From Flavivirga amylovorans (GTDB taxonomy: Bacteria > Bacteroidota > Bacteroidia > Flavobacteriales > Flavobacteriaceae), in NCBI RefSeq assembly GCF_030540875.1, contig NZ_JAUOEM010000003.1, forward strand, positions 620,001-684,000: a DNA stretch of 64,000 bases. The letters run 5' to 3'. The notes under the pieces were generated by a model that worked only from the letters and a program-made list of their open reading frames with translations, ran no database searches and was not told the DNA's origin. This document shows positions 7,029 through 15,911 of the stretch, in pieces; position 1 is the stretch's first letter, and each line of letters starts with the position of its first letter. A program made the translations under genes and the position numbers.

Positions 7029-8657
7029 ATGGATATTAACTTCAATAAAAACGAAGATCATAATAAACTTTTACTCTCAGAATTAAACAAACGCTTAGCT
7101 AAAGTAAGTCTTGGTGGTGGCAAATCTCGTATTGAAAAACTCCACGCTAAAGGAAAAATGACTGCAAGAGAGCGTATTAATTATCTTTTAGATGCTAAGT
7201 CTAACGCTGTTGAAATTGCTGCTTTTGCTGGAGAAGATATGTATACTGAGCATGGTGGTTGTCCATCTGGTGGCGTTGTAATAAAGATTGGTTATATTAA
7301 AGGTAAGCAGTGTATAGTGGTTGCTAATGATGCCACTGTGAAAGCTGGTGCTTGGTTTCCTATTACTGGAAAAAAGAATTTACGTGCGCAGGAAATTGCT
7401 ATCGAAAATAAACTTCCTATTATTTACTTAGTGGATTCTGCTGGGGTGTATTTACCACTTCAAGACGAAATATTCCCAGATAAGGAACATTTTGGACGCA
7501 TTTTTAGAAATAATGCTATTATGAGTAGCATGGGAATTACCCAAATTGCAGCTGTTATGGGAAGCTGTGTTGCTGGAGGTGCCTATTTGCCTATTATGAG
7601 TGATGAGGCTTTAATAGTCGATAAAACAGGAAGCATCTTTCTTGCTGGAAGTTATCTGGTAAAGGCTGCTATTGGAGAAACTATTGATAATGAAACTTTA
7701 GGAGGTGCTACAACACATTGCGAAATTTCTGGAGTTACCGATTATAAAGCTAAAGACGATAAAGATGCTTTAGATACCATCAAAAACATTATTGATAAAA
7801 TTGGTGATTATGATAAAGCTGGTTTTAATAGAAGTGATTCAAAAAAACCAAAAGAAAATACGGAAGATATTTACGGGATTTTACCGAAATCCAGAGCTGA
7901 TCAATACGATATGTATGAGATCATAAAACGCTTGGTTGATAATTCTGAATTCGACGAATATAAAGCGGGTTACGGACAAACCATTATTACTTGTTATGCA
8001 AGAATTGATGGTTGGGCAGTAGGTATTGTTGCTAATCAGCGTAAACTTGTAAAAACAAAAAAAGGTGAAATGCAATTTGGAGGTGTTATCTATAATGATA
8101 GTGCGGATAAGGCAACACGCTTTATTGCGAATTGCAATCAGAAAAAAATTCCTTTAGTATTTTTACAGGATGTTACTGGCTTTATGGTTGGTAGTAAAAG
8201 TGAACACGGTGGTATTATTAAAGATGGTGCCAAAATGGTAAATGCGGTTAGTAATTCTGTGGTTCCAAAGTTTACGATTATTATCGGGAATAGCTATGGA
8301 GCTGGTAATTATGCTATGTGTGGAAAGGCTTATGATCCTAGATTAATTGTGGCATGGCCAAGTGCCGAATTGGCGGTTATGAGCGGGAATTCGGCTGCTA
8401 AAGTATTATTGCAAATTGAAAAAGCGTCGTTAGAAAAACAAGGAGAAAAGATTACACCCGAAAAGGAAGAAGAACTTTTTAATAAAATAAAAGACAGATA
8501 CGACAATCAAGTCTCTCCATTCTATGCTGCTGCTCGTATTTGGACAGATGCGATTATTGATCCCCTAGATACTAGACATTGGATTAGTATGGGTATTGAA
8601 GCTGCTAACCACGCTCCTATTGAAAAACAATTTAATTTAGGAGTACTACAAGTATAA
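7029..8657 (+). CDS. Acyl-CoA carboxylase, carboxyltransferase beta subunit
   Basis: The 542-residue carboxyltransferase moves CO2 from biotin to an acyl-CoA. Two crotonase-like halves are visible. The N-terminal half has the MTARERINYLLD motif and the oxyanion region AVMGSCVAGGAYLPIMSDE. The C-terminal half has GNSYGAGNYAMCGKAYDPR. The end, IDPLDTR...GVLQV, resembles 3-methylcrotonyl-CoA carboxylase beta more than propionyl-CoA carboxylase, which suggests leucine catabolism. The biotin-carrying alpha subunit is not in the window. The gene stands alone between a divergent operon and a DUF3352-like gene 31 bases downstream. Confidence 0.9.
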   Translation: MDINFNKNEDHNKLLLSELNKRLAKVSLGGGKSRIEKLHAKGKMTARERINYLLDAKSNAVEIAAFAGEDMYTEHGGCPSGGVVIKIGYIKGKQCIVVANDATVKAGAWFPITGKKNLRAQEIAIENKLPIIYLVDSAGVYLPLQDEIFPDKEHFGRIFRNNAIMSSMGITQIAAVMGSCVAGGAYLPIMSDEALIVDKTGSIFLAGSYLVKAAIGETIDNETLGGATTHCEISGVTDYKAKDDKDALDTIKNIIDKIGDYDKAGFNRSDSKKPKENTEDIYGILPKSRADQYDMYEIIKRLVDNSEFDEYKAGYGQTIITCYARIDGWAVGIVANQRKLVKTKKGEMQFGGVIYNDSADKATRFIANCNQKKIPLVFLQDVTGFMVGSKSEHGGIIKDGAKMVNAVSNSVVPKFTIIIGNSYGAGNYAMCGKAYDPRLIVAWPSAELAVMSGNSAAKVLLQIEKASLEKQGEKITPEKEEELFNKIKDRYDNQVSPFYAAARIWTDAIIDPLDTRHWISMGIEAANHAPIEKQFNLGVLQV

Positions 8658-8688
8658 AAACATTTTCACCCCCAAATCTATTTATATT

Positions 8689-10683
8689 ATGAAAAAAAGG
8701 AAGATTCTCCCCCTACTAGGTCTACTTTTTACTAGTTATGCGCTGTATTTAATTTACACGTTCTATATTGACACTAATGATAATATAAAATCCATTTATT
8801 TAGTTCCTAAAGATGCTGTTTATATTATTGAAAGTCAAAAACCAATAGATAATTGGAATACCATAAGTAAAAGTGATATTTGGAAACATTTAAATACCAA
8901 TGCTTATTTTAATAGTCTTTCCGAAAGTCTTAATAAACTAGATACCATCTTTAAACAAGATGAAAGTACTTTTAAAAGATTTGGAGATAGAGAAATACTC
9001 ATATCTTCACATATTTATACGCCTGGAAAATATGAGTTTCTATATGTTATTGATTTACAAAAAATAGCTAAACTTGATATATTAAAAAATCATTTAAACA
9101 CCATTACCACAGCTAATTATAAAGTAAGTAAGCGTAAATACCATGAACATCAAATAACAGAGATTTATGATATAAAAACTCATGAAACGCTATACATTAG
9201 TTTTATAAAAAACCAAATGATTGTGTCTTATATGCACACATTGGTTGAAGCTTCCATAGATCAATATTTAGAACCAGAAATTGGCAGGGATCTCGATTTT
9301 ATAGAAGTCAATAAATATGTTGGCTATAATGATATGTTTCGTTTATATTTTCAATATAAATATTTAGATGATTTTATTAAAATATTTTCGAATGACTCGG
9401 GTGATCTTGGAAAAACCTTAAGCAGTAGTTTAGAGTTTAGTGGCTTTAGTTTTGATTTAGATGATAATACTATTGAAGCAAACGGAATAACAAATTTTAA
9501 TGATAAAGCTAATGCCTATTTAAAGGCTTTAGAGAAATCTGGAACGGGAACACGTAGCATTAGTAAAATTGCACCAAAGCAAACAGCACTTTATTTAAGT
9601 TTCTCATTTAATAGTTTTAATGAGTTTAATACTAATTTTGAATCCATTCAGAAAGAAAATCCTGAGCAATTTAAAAGTTATATTGAAGGTATAGAAAAAG
9701 TAGAAAACTTTTTAAAGATTGACTTAAAAGAGCATTTTATTAGTTGGATAGATGATGAAGCCGCATTACTCCAATTACACTCTACAGTATCTCAATCTAA
9801 AAAAGATGTTGCTATAGTGCTAAAAACTAATGATAGCGATAAAGCAAAACAAAACTTAGATTTTATTTTAGAACAAATACGGAAGCGTAGCCCAGTAAAA
9901 TTTAAAGAAATAAATTATAAAGGCTATCCGATCAACTTTATGTCTATTAAAGGTTTTTTTAAGCTACTAATAGGAAAACTTTTTAAAGGCATAGATAAAC
10001 CCTACTATACTATAATGGAAGACTACGTTGTATTTAGTAATCATCCTAATACTTTAAAAAGCATTATCAATAGTTATACAAATAAGGAAACACTAGACAA
10101 TTTTGAAGCTTATAAAGACTTTAACGATGCGTTTGATAGTAGGTGTAGTGTCTTTGCTTATATAAACGCTCCTAATTTGTATAATAGCGTTTATAATTTT
10201 GTTGATACTAATGCAAAGAAACAGTTAAAAACGAATAAAGATTATTTTATTTGCTTTCCACAAATTGGTATTCAACTAACACCAGAAAAAGGTTTTTTTG
10301 AAAGTAAAATAGTCATTGATTATGAAGATCCTGATATCGTAAAAACGAAATATACTTTTACAGATACGAGGACACCTTTAAAAACAAACACCGCTTCTCC
10401 TATAATAGAAATTACTGAGGAGAATTTAAATAAAGAAATCATTTTCAATATTCCTGAAATTTTCCCCACAGATTTAACTGCTAAAGAGTTTATAAAAAAA
10501 CATCCTAATGGAAAAGTTAAATTTTCTGTAGAACTAAAAGATGGATTAAAGCATGGAAACTATGAAGAATATTATAGGAATGGCAAACTAAAAATCTCTG
10601 GAAAATATTATAAAGATGAGCAAAATGGTGCTTGGCGGGTTTATAATTTTGAGGAGGATGTTGTATTTAAAAAACGTTTTTAA
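8689..10683 (+). CDS. DUF3352-like membrane-anchored protein with MORN-like tail
   Basis: The 664-residue protein has an N-terminal membrane anchor (about residues 5-25), so most of it lies outside the inner membrane. The body resembles the DUF3352 type: repeated alpha/beta segments that start near VPKDAVYIIES. The last 60 residues (HPNGKVKFSVELKDGLKHG...) form MORN/YwqK-like repeats of the form NGK-K--G-Y--G. The function is unknown. It follows the carboxylase gene by 31 bases and may share its transcript. The DUF assignment is from memory of similar flavobacterial proteins. Confidence 0.6.
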   Translation: MKKRKILPLLGLLFTSYALYLIYTFYIDTNDNIKSIYLVPKDAVYIIESQKPIDNWNTISKSDIWKHLNTNAYFNSLSESLNKLDTIFKQDESTFKRFGDREILISSHIYTPGKYEFLYVIDLQKIAKLDILKNHLNTITTANYKVSKRKYHEHQITEIYDIKTHETLYISFIKNQMIVSYMHTLVEASIDQYLEPEIGRDLDFIEVNKYVGYNDMFRLYFQYKYLDDFIKIFSNDSGDLGKTLSSSLEFSGFSFDLDDNTIEANGITNFNDKANAYLKALEKSGTGTRSISKIAPKQTALYLSFSFNSFNEFNTNFESIQKENPEQFKSYIEGIEKVENFLKIDLKEHFISWIDDEAALLQLHSTVSQSKKDVAIVLKTNDSDKAKQNLDFILEQIRKRSPVKFKEINYKGYPINFMSIKGFFKLLIGKLFKGIDKPYYTIMEDYVVFSNHPNTLKSIINSYTNKETLDNFEAYKDFNDAFDSRCSVFAYINAPNLYNSVYNFVDTNAKKQLKTNKDYFICFPQIGIQLTPEKGFFESKIVIDYEDPDIVKTKYTFTDTRTPLKTNTASPIIEITEENLNKEIIFNIPEIFPTDLTAKEFIKKHPNGKVKFSVELKDGLKHGNYEEYYRNGKLKISGKYYKDEQNGAWRVYNFEEDVVFKKRF

Positions 10684-10830
10684 TGTTATAAATTACAGAC
10701 TTTGTTTTTATTAACGATTATTAAAATTCAATCGTTTAGGGCACTGATGTTCTGATAGTTGATCTTAATATTTTTCATTTTCTCACGGAATTTGTGTATC
10801 TTATAGGTTGATAATCAATATTTTTCAATC

Positions 10831-11253
10831 ATGGGAACAATAAAAACGCTTAATAAATGGGCTAATGCACATACGTATTTACCGCTTGATTTATTACGTA
10901 TCGCTCTTGGTGTCTTTTTATTTATAAAAGGCATTGGTTTTATGTCAGACAGTGCCATGCTAATGGAATTATTTAAACCAATACAGAATTTAGCTGGAGG
11001 CATTATGGTTATTCATTATGTAGCACCTGCTCATTTTATTGGTGGTATTTTAATTGCTTTTGGTTTACTTACCAGATGGGTTATTATTGCTCAGCTTCCT
11101 ATTTTAATTGGGGCTATTGTTATTAATTTTGCTGGAGAAATGATTTCCAGTAATTTATTACTAGCTATTATAACCTTGTTTATTTGTGTGTTTTTCTTAA
11201 TATATGGCTCTGGAAAAAATTCTTTGGACTATTATTTTAAAATGCAGAAATAA
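10831..11253 (+). CDS. DoxX family membrane protein
   Basis: A 140-residue, four-helix membrane protein with hydrophobic segments near residues 18-35, 48-75, 78-100 and 107-128. The LLRIALGVFLFIKG start and the GGILIAFGLLTRW segment are characteristic of DoxX-like proteins. Members are linked to quinone or thiosulfate redox and to oxidative stress, but the precise substrate is unknown. It is a single gene, with a repeat element after its stop. Confidence 0.82.
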   Translation: MGTIKTLNKWANAHTYLPLDLLRIALGVFLFIKGIGFMSDSAMLMELFKPIQNLAGGIMVIHYVAPAHFIGGILIAFGLLTRWVIIAQLPILIGAIVINFAGEMISSNLLLAIITLFICVFFLIYGSGKNSLDYYFKMQK

Positions 11254-11285
11254 AATACGAAAGAGTGACTTTTGAGTCTAATTTT

Positions 11286-11384
11286 TGTCCGTTCGAGCGC
11301 AGTCGAGAACTAAAGCATCTCATTAAAAAAATGAAGGTTTCGACGAAGCTTGTGCTGAGCGCAGTCGAAGTACTCAACCGGACA
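11286..11384. repeat. Hairpin repeat bounded by TGTCCG/CGGACA
   Basis: TGTCCG at 11286-11291 pairs with CGGACA at 11379-11384. Inside are two related hairpins: GTTCGAGCGCAGTCGAGAAC (11291-11310) and a longer TTTCGACG...GAGCGCAGTCGAAG unit. Both share the core GAGCGCAGTCGA, so the element looks like a nested or duplicated repeat. It fills the gap between the convergent DoxX and vWA genes. Confidence 0.6.
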
Positions 11385-11412
11385 TTCAATTTTCATTTAT
11401 CTTTTTAGGTAG

Positions 11413-12864
11413 TTAACTTATCACTCCAGAATACTTTTCTATTAATCTCACAATCAAATCGTTTAGCTTTTCAACTTCGAAATTATCTGTACTTGGCTTT
11501 AAATGTGGATTGCCAATCCCGCTATCATCCGTAATAAAAACATAAGTACCATTTGTTGAAACACTAAAGAAACGCATTAAAAACTCAACGTTTTTATTAG
11601 CACCACTCGCCACAACTGGAATTATTTTAATTCCTTTTGCCTGTGCCAATTTTATTTGTTCTTTAATTATAGCTACATTTTCTTTAGTAAAATGAGGCGG
11701 TGCATCTAGTAATAAAAATAACAATTTTGCTTTTGCATTAGTATTCCAACTTTTGCTCATAGATACTTTCAATGCTTGTTCAACAGCCTCTTCATAATCT
11801 CCACCGCCTCCTGCTCCCTGATGAGATAGAATATCTTTAACAGCATCGATATCTGAATTAAAGTCAAAATCTTTTACTACATATGCATCTCCAAAATCTC
11901 TATAAAACGTTAAGGCTACTCGCTTATCATCTATACTTTTATCTAATCTGGTAATAATATTTTTTAGTTCGGATTTTAAGTAGTTTATTTCGTCCCCCAT
12001 CGAACCTGTAGCATCAATAGTAAACATAACATCAATATCATTCGATTGTGATTGCTCGTCTAATGTAAACTCAATTCGGTTGTATGTATTTGTGATTTTT
12101 TTACCAAATATCTTGTCGTTTTGTCGAATTTGAACAGTATAATAATCATCTTCACATTTTTGATTCAAATCCTTAAATAATGTAACTTCACCAGTAAAAT
12201 CTGTTCTAGCTGCCATTATTAATTGGTTCGTTTCATTAAACAAAGACACTTTTATATTATTTAGGGGAACTCCATTATTATCGTTTATGGCTACTTGTAT
12301 TTTATTTTCCAGATAAAAATTCCAGTTTTGCTGTATTTCTTTGTATTCATCTTTCTTTAAATTTTCTTTCCATTCACCCCATTTCTCTAAGTCATTAATT
12401 TCTCCAGCGGTTAATAATCCGGATTGAGGCTCTTGGTTATTAATTTTTACGCCTCTAACTTTTCCTGATAATGCTGAAGAAACCGATTCGGACTTAACAG
12501 TAGTAACAGCACTTGTTATTTCCTTCCTTTTTGTTGTACCATAACCCATTATCACAATTTCATCTAAGCTTGATGTATCTTCTTCTAGTACTACAGAAAT
12601 CGTATTAAGGGTTCCAACTTTCTTTTCTTGTGTTACAAAACCAAGGTAGTTAAAGACAAGAATGTCCGTTGGTTTTACCTTAATTTGATAAAGGCCTTCA
12701 AAATTAGCAGTTACGCCCTTGCCCGTACCTTTAATTAAAATATTCGCTCCTGCTAACGGTAAATTATCACTTGCCGATGTTACTTTTCCTGATATTAGTC
12801 TTTCTTGCCCTTGAATTTGTATTGAAGTGGTCAATACAATAATGAATGTTAATAATGCTTTCAT
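11413..12864 (-). CDS. Carboxypeptidase-regulatory-like plus vWA domain protein
   Basis: A 483-residue secreted or outer-membrane-associated protein. Residues 1-19 are a signal peptide. Residues about 22-95 form a carboxypeptidase-regulatory-like beta sandwich (ISGKVTSASDNLPLAGANI). A segment near 100-140 (SLDEIVIMGYGTTKRKEIT) copies the TonB-receptor (SusC) start of plug. From about 275 a vWA domain follows, with metal-site motif DATGSMGDE. No beta barrel is present, so it is not a receptor. Related Bacteroidota proteins have the same layout, but the function is unknown. It is transcribed alone on the minus strand. Confidence 0.82.
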   Translation of the reverse strand: MKALLTFIIVLTTSIQIQGQERLISGKVTSASDNLPLAGANILIKGTGKGVTANFEGLYQIKVKPTDILVFNYLGFVTQEKKVGTLNTISVVLEEDTSSLDEIVIMGYGTTKRKEITSAVTTVKSESVSSALSGKVRGVKINNQEPQSGLLTAGEINDLEKWGEWKENLKKDEYKEIQQNWNFYLENKIQVAINDNNGVPLNNIKVSLFNETNQLIMAARTDFTGEVTLFKDLNQKCEDDYYTVQIRQNDKIFGKKITNTYNRIEFTLDEQSQSNDIDVMFTIDATGSMGDEINYLKSELKNIITRLDKSIDDKRVALTFYRDFGDAYVVKDFDFNSDIDAVKDILSHQGAGGGGDYEEAVEQALKVSMSKSWNTNAKAKLLFLLLDAPPHFTKENVAIIKEQIKLAQAKGIKIIPVVASGANKNVEFLMRFFSVSTNGTYVFITDDSGIGNPHLKPSTDNFEVEKLNDLIVRLIEKYSGVIS

Positions 12865-12958
12865 AATAGCTGATTTTAAAGTTTAGCATAAAACTAACCT
12901 CAAACCTTTTATTATAAAATCAACAATGAGTGAAGTGTCCTTTTGAATGAGTAAGGCA

Positions 12959-12987
12959 CAAAAAAAGGGTAAACTTTCATCTACCCT
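12959..12987 (-). terminator. Rho-independent terminator after sppA
   Basis: On the minus strand, AGGGTA (complement of 12982-12987) pairs with TACCCT (complement of 12966-12971) across a 10-base loop. A run of at least six T residues follows. It lies 24 bases after the sppA stop and faces the correct way to end the sppA/menE-side transcript. Confidence 0.65.
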
Positions 12988-13010
12988 CTACAAAACATTA
13001 TATTTTGAAC

Positions 13011-14774
13011 CTATTTAATCTCTAAACTATAAGGAAATAATAATTGAATTCCTTTTTTCTTAGACATTGATTTTATCTCTTTTAAAATTCTATAATTTTC
13101 TTCTCCTAGTTCTTCTTTCATAATAGTTTCTTTAGCCTTTACCAAGCCCAAATCGCTTAGCATTTCATCAAGATCTTTTTCATAAACAGGAAACTCTTCT
13201 ATTTTATAATCTTCAATGCCTGCAGCTTCAGAAGCTCTTTGCAACGCTAAATCCAATCCGCCTAATTCATCTACTAATCCATTATTTAAAGCATCTATAC
13301 CTGTCCAAACACGTCCTTGAGCAATAGCTTTTACATCATCTTGGGTCATATTACGTCCTACAGCCACTCTATTTGTAAACAATTCATAAATATCAATAAT
13401 CCCTTCTTTTATAAAAGCACGTTGTTCTTCATTTAAAGGTTCGAAAAAGCTATAAGACACTGCATTTTTATTAGTGATGACTTGTTCTGCGTTAATACCC
13501 ATGTTATCTGCTAGTTGTTTTCCATTAGGCAATACTCCAAATACACCAATACTTCCTGTAATGGTTGTTGGTTCAGCAATAATTTTATCGGCATTACAAG
13601 CAATATAATAACCACCAGATGCCGCAACATCTCCCATAGAAACGATAATGGGCTTTACTTTTTTAGTTAATTCTATTTCTCTCCAAATTAACTCGCTTGC
13701 TAAAGCACTTCCGCCTGGTGAATTGATCCGTAAAACAATAGCTTTTACTCTATCGTCTTCTCTGGCTTCTTTTAAAGAGGCATTCATAACACCTTGCCCA
13801 ACTGTATCCTCATTACCTTCACCATAAATAATATCGCCTTCAGCATAAATAACAGCTATTTTGTTTTTACTCTTATTGGATTTTAATTTATTGGCTGCAT
13901 GAATTGAGTAATCTGCAATGGTAATTGACTTTAAATCTTTTTCGAATGCAATTCCAACTGCATCTTTAATATCTTTAATATATTCATCATGATATGCAAT
14001 TCTATCTATAAGTTGCGATGCTTTAGCTAAATCTGCTGTTCTACCTAACAAACTATCTGCAATCGTATTTAACCTCTCTAAGCTTAGGTTTCTACTTTTC
14101 GAGATATCATTCTTGATTTCATTCCAAAGACCATTTAGATACACAGAAATTTGTTCTCTGTTTTCATCACTCATTTCATTGGCTAAAAATGGTTCTACCG
14201 CACTTTTATATTTTCCAAATCGTACGACTTCCATCTTAAAACCTGTTTTTTGCTGAAAGTCTTTAAAATATAAACGTTCTGAATACAGTCCTTTAAACTC
14301 CATCATGCCAACTGGATTCATATAAATGGTATCAGCTACAGAGCTTAAATAATAATCTTTCTGCGTATAAATATCGGCATAAGCAACAATGAATTTTCCC
14401 GATTCTTTAAATTTTAATAACGCATTTCTCAATGCTTTTGTTTGTGAAATTCCTGCACTTATAAAATTATTATCTATAGAAATTCCTTTAATATTTTCAT
14501 CAGTTGCTGCGTAATTTATGGCATCAATAAGGTTGAATAGACCATTCTTTTCGTCTTCATTTAAAAATGGATAGTCTGCAAACTCAGTTTTATCAGCATA
14601 ATCTTTTATAGGAAAATCTAATTTTAATTCTAAAACAGAATCAGCTTTTACTTGAATCACTTCATCTGATGATGATCCGAACAAGAGTCCAATTAATAAC
14701 AAACCAAAAAAACAGATCATAAGAAATACGATAATCCCTGTTACTGTTGATAAAACACGTTTAATAAAATCCAT
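13011..14774 (-). CDS. sppA: Signal peptide peptidase SppA, 67K type
   Basis: This membrane-bound serine protease degrades cleaved signal peptides. The 587 residues are of the long, two-domain type. A membrane anchor occupies about residues 10-33. The Lys/Ser dyad is visible: the lysine of RFGKYKSAVEPF (about residue 190, N-terminal half) and Ser386 in GDVAASGGYY (C-terminal half). The RINSPGGSALASE motif is at 349-361. It follows menE by 45 bases on the same strand, so it may ride on the men operon transcript. A terminator lies just downstream. Confidence 0.95.
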   Translation of the reverse strand: MDFIKRVLSTVTGIIVFLMICFFGLLLIGLLFGSSSDEVIQVKADSVLELKLDFPIKDYADKTEFADYPFLNEDEKNGLFNLIDAINYAATDENIKGISIDNNFISAGISQTKALRNALLKFKESGKFIVAYADIYTQKDYYLSSVADTIYMNPVGMMEFKGLYSERLYFKDFQQKTGFKMEVVRFGKYKSAVEPFLANEMSDENREQISVYLNGLWNEIKNDISKSRNLSLERLNTIADSLLGRTADLAKASQLIDRIAYHDEYIKDIKDAVGIAFEKDLKSITIADYSIHAANKLKSNKSKNKIAVIYAEGDIIYGEGNEDTVGQGVMNASLKEAREDDRVKAIVLRINSPGGSALASELIWREIELTKKVKPIIVSMGDVAASGGYYIACNADKIIAEPTTITGSIGVFGVLPNGKQLADNMGINAEQVITNKNAVSYSFFEPLNEEQRAFIKEGIIDIYELFTNRVAVGRNMTQDDVKAIAQGRVWTGIDALNNGLVDELGGLDLALQRASEAAGIEDYKIEEFPVYEKDLDEMLSDLGLVKAKETIMKEELGEENYRILKEIKSMSKKKGIQLLFPYSLEIK

Positions 14775-14819
14775 AATTTATATTTGTATTGAAAAAGGAG
14801 ACAAAGTTACAACTTAAGC

Positions 14820-15911
14820 CTATAAATTTAATAACTCCAATGTTTTTTTGCGTTGAATCTTTCCAGAAGGTGTCTCTGTAAACTGTTCTACGGTATAAAT
14901 CCTTTTTGGTTTTTCAAATTTATCTAAATCTAAAAAGGCAGACTCATCTAGCTTGTTAGAATCGCTTTCCAAAATCAAAATAAGTTGTTCACCCAAAGTA
15001 TCGTGGGTGCTTGAGGCTACAAAAAAGCGTTCTTTTATTTTATCTTGAAGTTTGGCTTCTATTTTTTCAGGGAATAATTTAAGCCCTCCAGAGTTTATAA
15101 CATTATCAAAACGTCCTAACCACTCAAATTCATTATCCGAAAGACATTTAACAATATCATTTGTTATAATTTTATCTTTTGAAAGCTTAGGAGCATCAAT
15201 TATTAGACAATCTCTTTCGTCTTGTGAAATTGATACATTGGGAAGTGTTTGGAAGTAAGATGCTTCGACAAGTTCCGCATGACCTCTGCTCTCATTATTA
15301 AAATTATTAATTTTTTTAACCGCAATATGGGTTACTGTTTCGGTCATACCATAAGTTTCATAAATATTTGAATTTAGATTTTGAATCTTTTTCTTTAATG
15401 AATTTGAAACCGAAGCACCGCCTACAATAATCGTCTTAATACGATCACAGATATTTAATGAGTTTTGGAGTTGCAATGGAATCATAGCACAAAAATCGTA
15501 ATGTTTTTTTGTATTAAAACCTGGTTGCAATGTTGGTTCTACTAAATCTAATTCCAGTCCAAGAATTATAGCTCTAACAAGCATCATTTTGCCTGCAACA
15601 AAACTTGAAGGCAAACAATGTAAAGCCTTATCTCCTGGTTTTAAATTGAAAAAATCACCTGTTGCTACAGCAGAGTTCACCATAGCTTGCTTATTAATTG
15701 AAATTGGTTTTGGTTTTCCTGTAGACCCAGAAGTATTAACTACTATAAAATTGTCATGATCTAACCAATCAAGTAAAAATTCACCAATGTAGGTCTCGTA
15801 TGGCATACCTTCTTTCACAAAACTATAAGCCACTTCCATGAGATCTTCATAAATGTACTGAATCCCATTTAATTTAAATCTGTTATGTACTTTATTGTAT
15901 TTAGGTGTCAC
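14820..15911 (-). CDS. menE: o-Succinylbenzoate-CoA ligase MenE with repeat-derived insert
   Basis: MenE activates o-succinylbenzoate with ATP and CoA in menaquinone synthesis. The 363-residue protein has the adenylate-forming motifs NTSGSTGKPKPI (about 59-70), YGMTETVTHIAVKK (187-200) and the C-terminal PSGKIQRKKTLELL. It starts at GTG (complement of 15909-15911) and overlaps the preceding CPBP gene by 11 bases. Residues about 202-218 contain RGHAELVEAS, the translation of a common flavobacterial intergenic hairpin (15258-15285). This looks like an in-frame insertion in a surface loop. All key motifs are intact, so activity is likely. Confidence 0.9.
   Translation of the reverse strand: MTPKYNKVHNRFKLNGIQYIYEDLMEVAYSFVKEGMPYETYIGEFLLDWLDHDNFIVVNTSGSTGKPKPISINKQAMVNSAVATGDFFNLKPGDKALHCLPSSFVAGKMMLVRAIILGLELDLVEPTLQPGFNTKKHYDFCAMIPLQLQNSLNICDRIKTIIVGGASVSNSLKKKIQNLNSNIYETYGMTETVTHIAVKKINNFNNESRGHAELVEASYFQTLPNVSISQDERDCLIIDAPKLSKDKIITNDIVKCLSDNEFEWLGRFDNVINSGGLKLFPEKIEAKLQDKIKERFFVASSTHDTLGEQLILILESDSNKLDESAFLDLDKFEKPKRIYTVEQFTETPSGKIQRKKTLELLNL
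15255..15300. repeat. Intergenic-type hairpin repeat inserted in menE
   Basis: The plus strand reads GATGCTTCGACAAGTTCCGC at 15259-15278, then ATGACCTCT. It matches the TGCTTCGACAAG...CAGCATGAC type of repeat that normally lies between genes in Flavobacteriaceae. Here it is in frame and adds roughly 16 codons to menE. Exact borders cannot be fixed without homologous sequences. Confidence 0.65.

Noticed and set aside
11291-11310. tRNA-like GTTCGAG arm
   Set aside because: No acceptor stem, anticodon arm or CCA-type end surrounds it. It belongs to the GAGCGCAGTCGA hairpin repeat.
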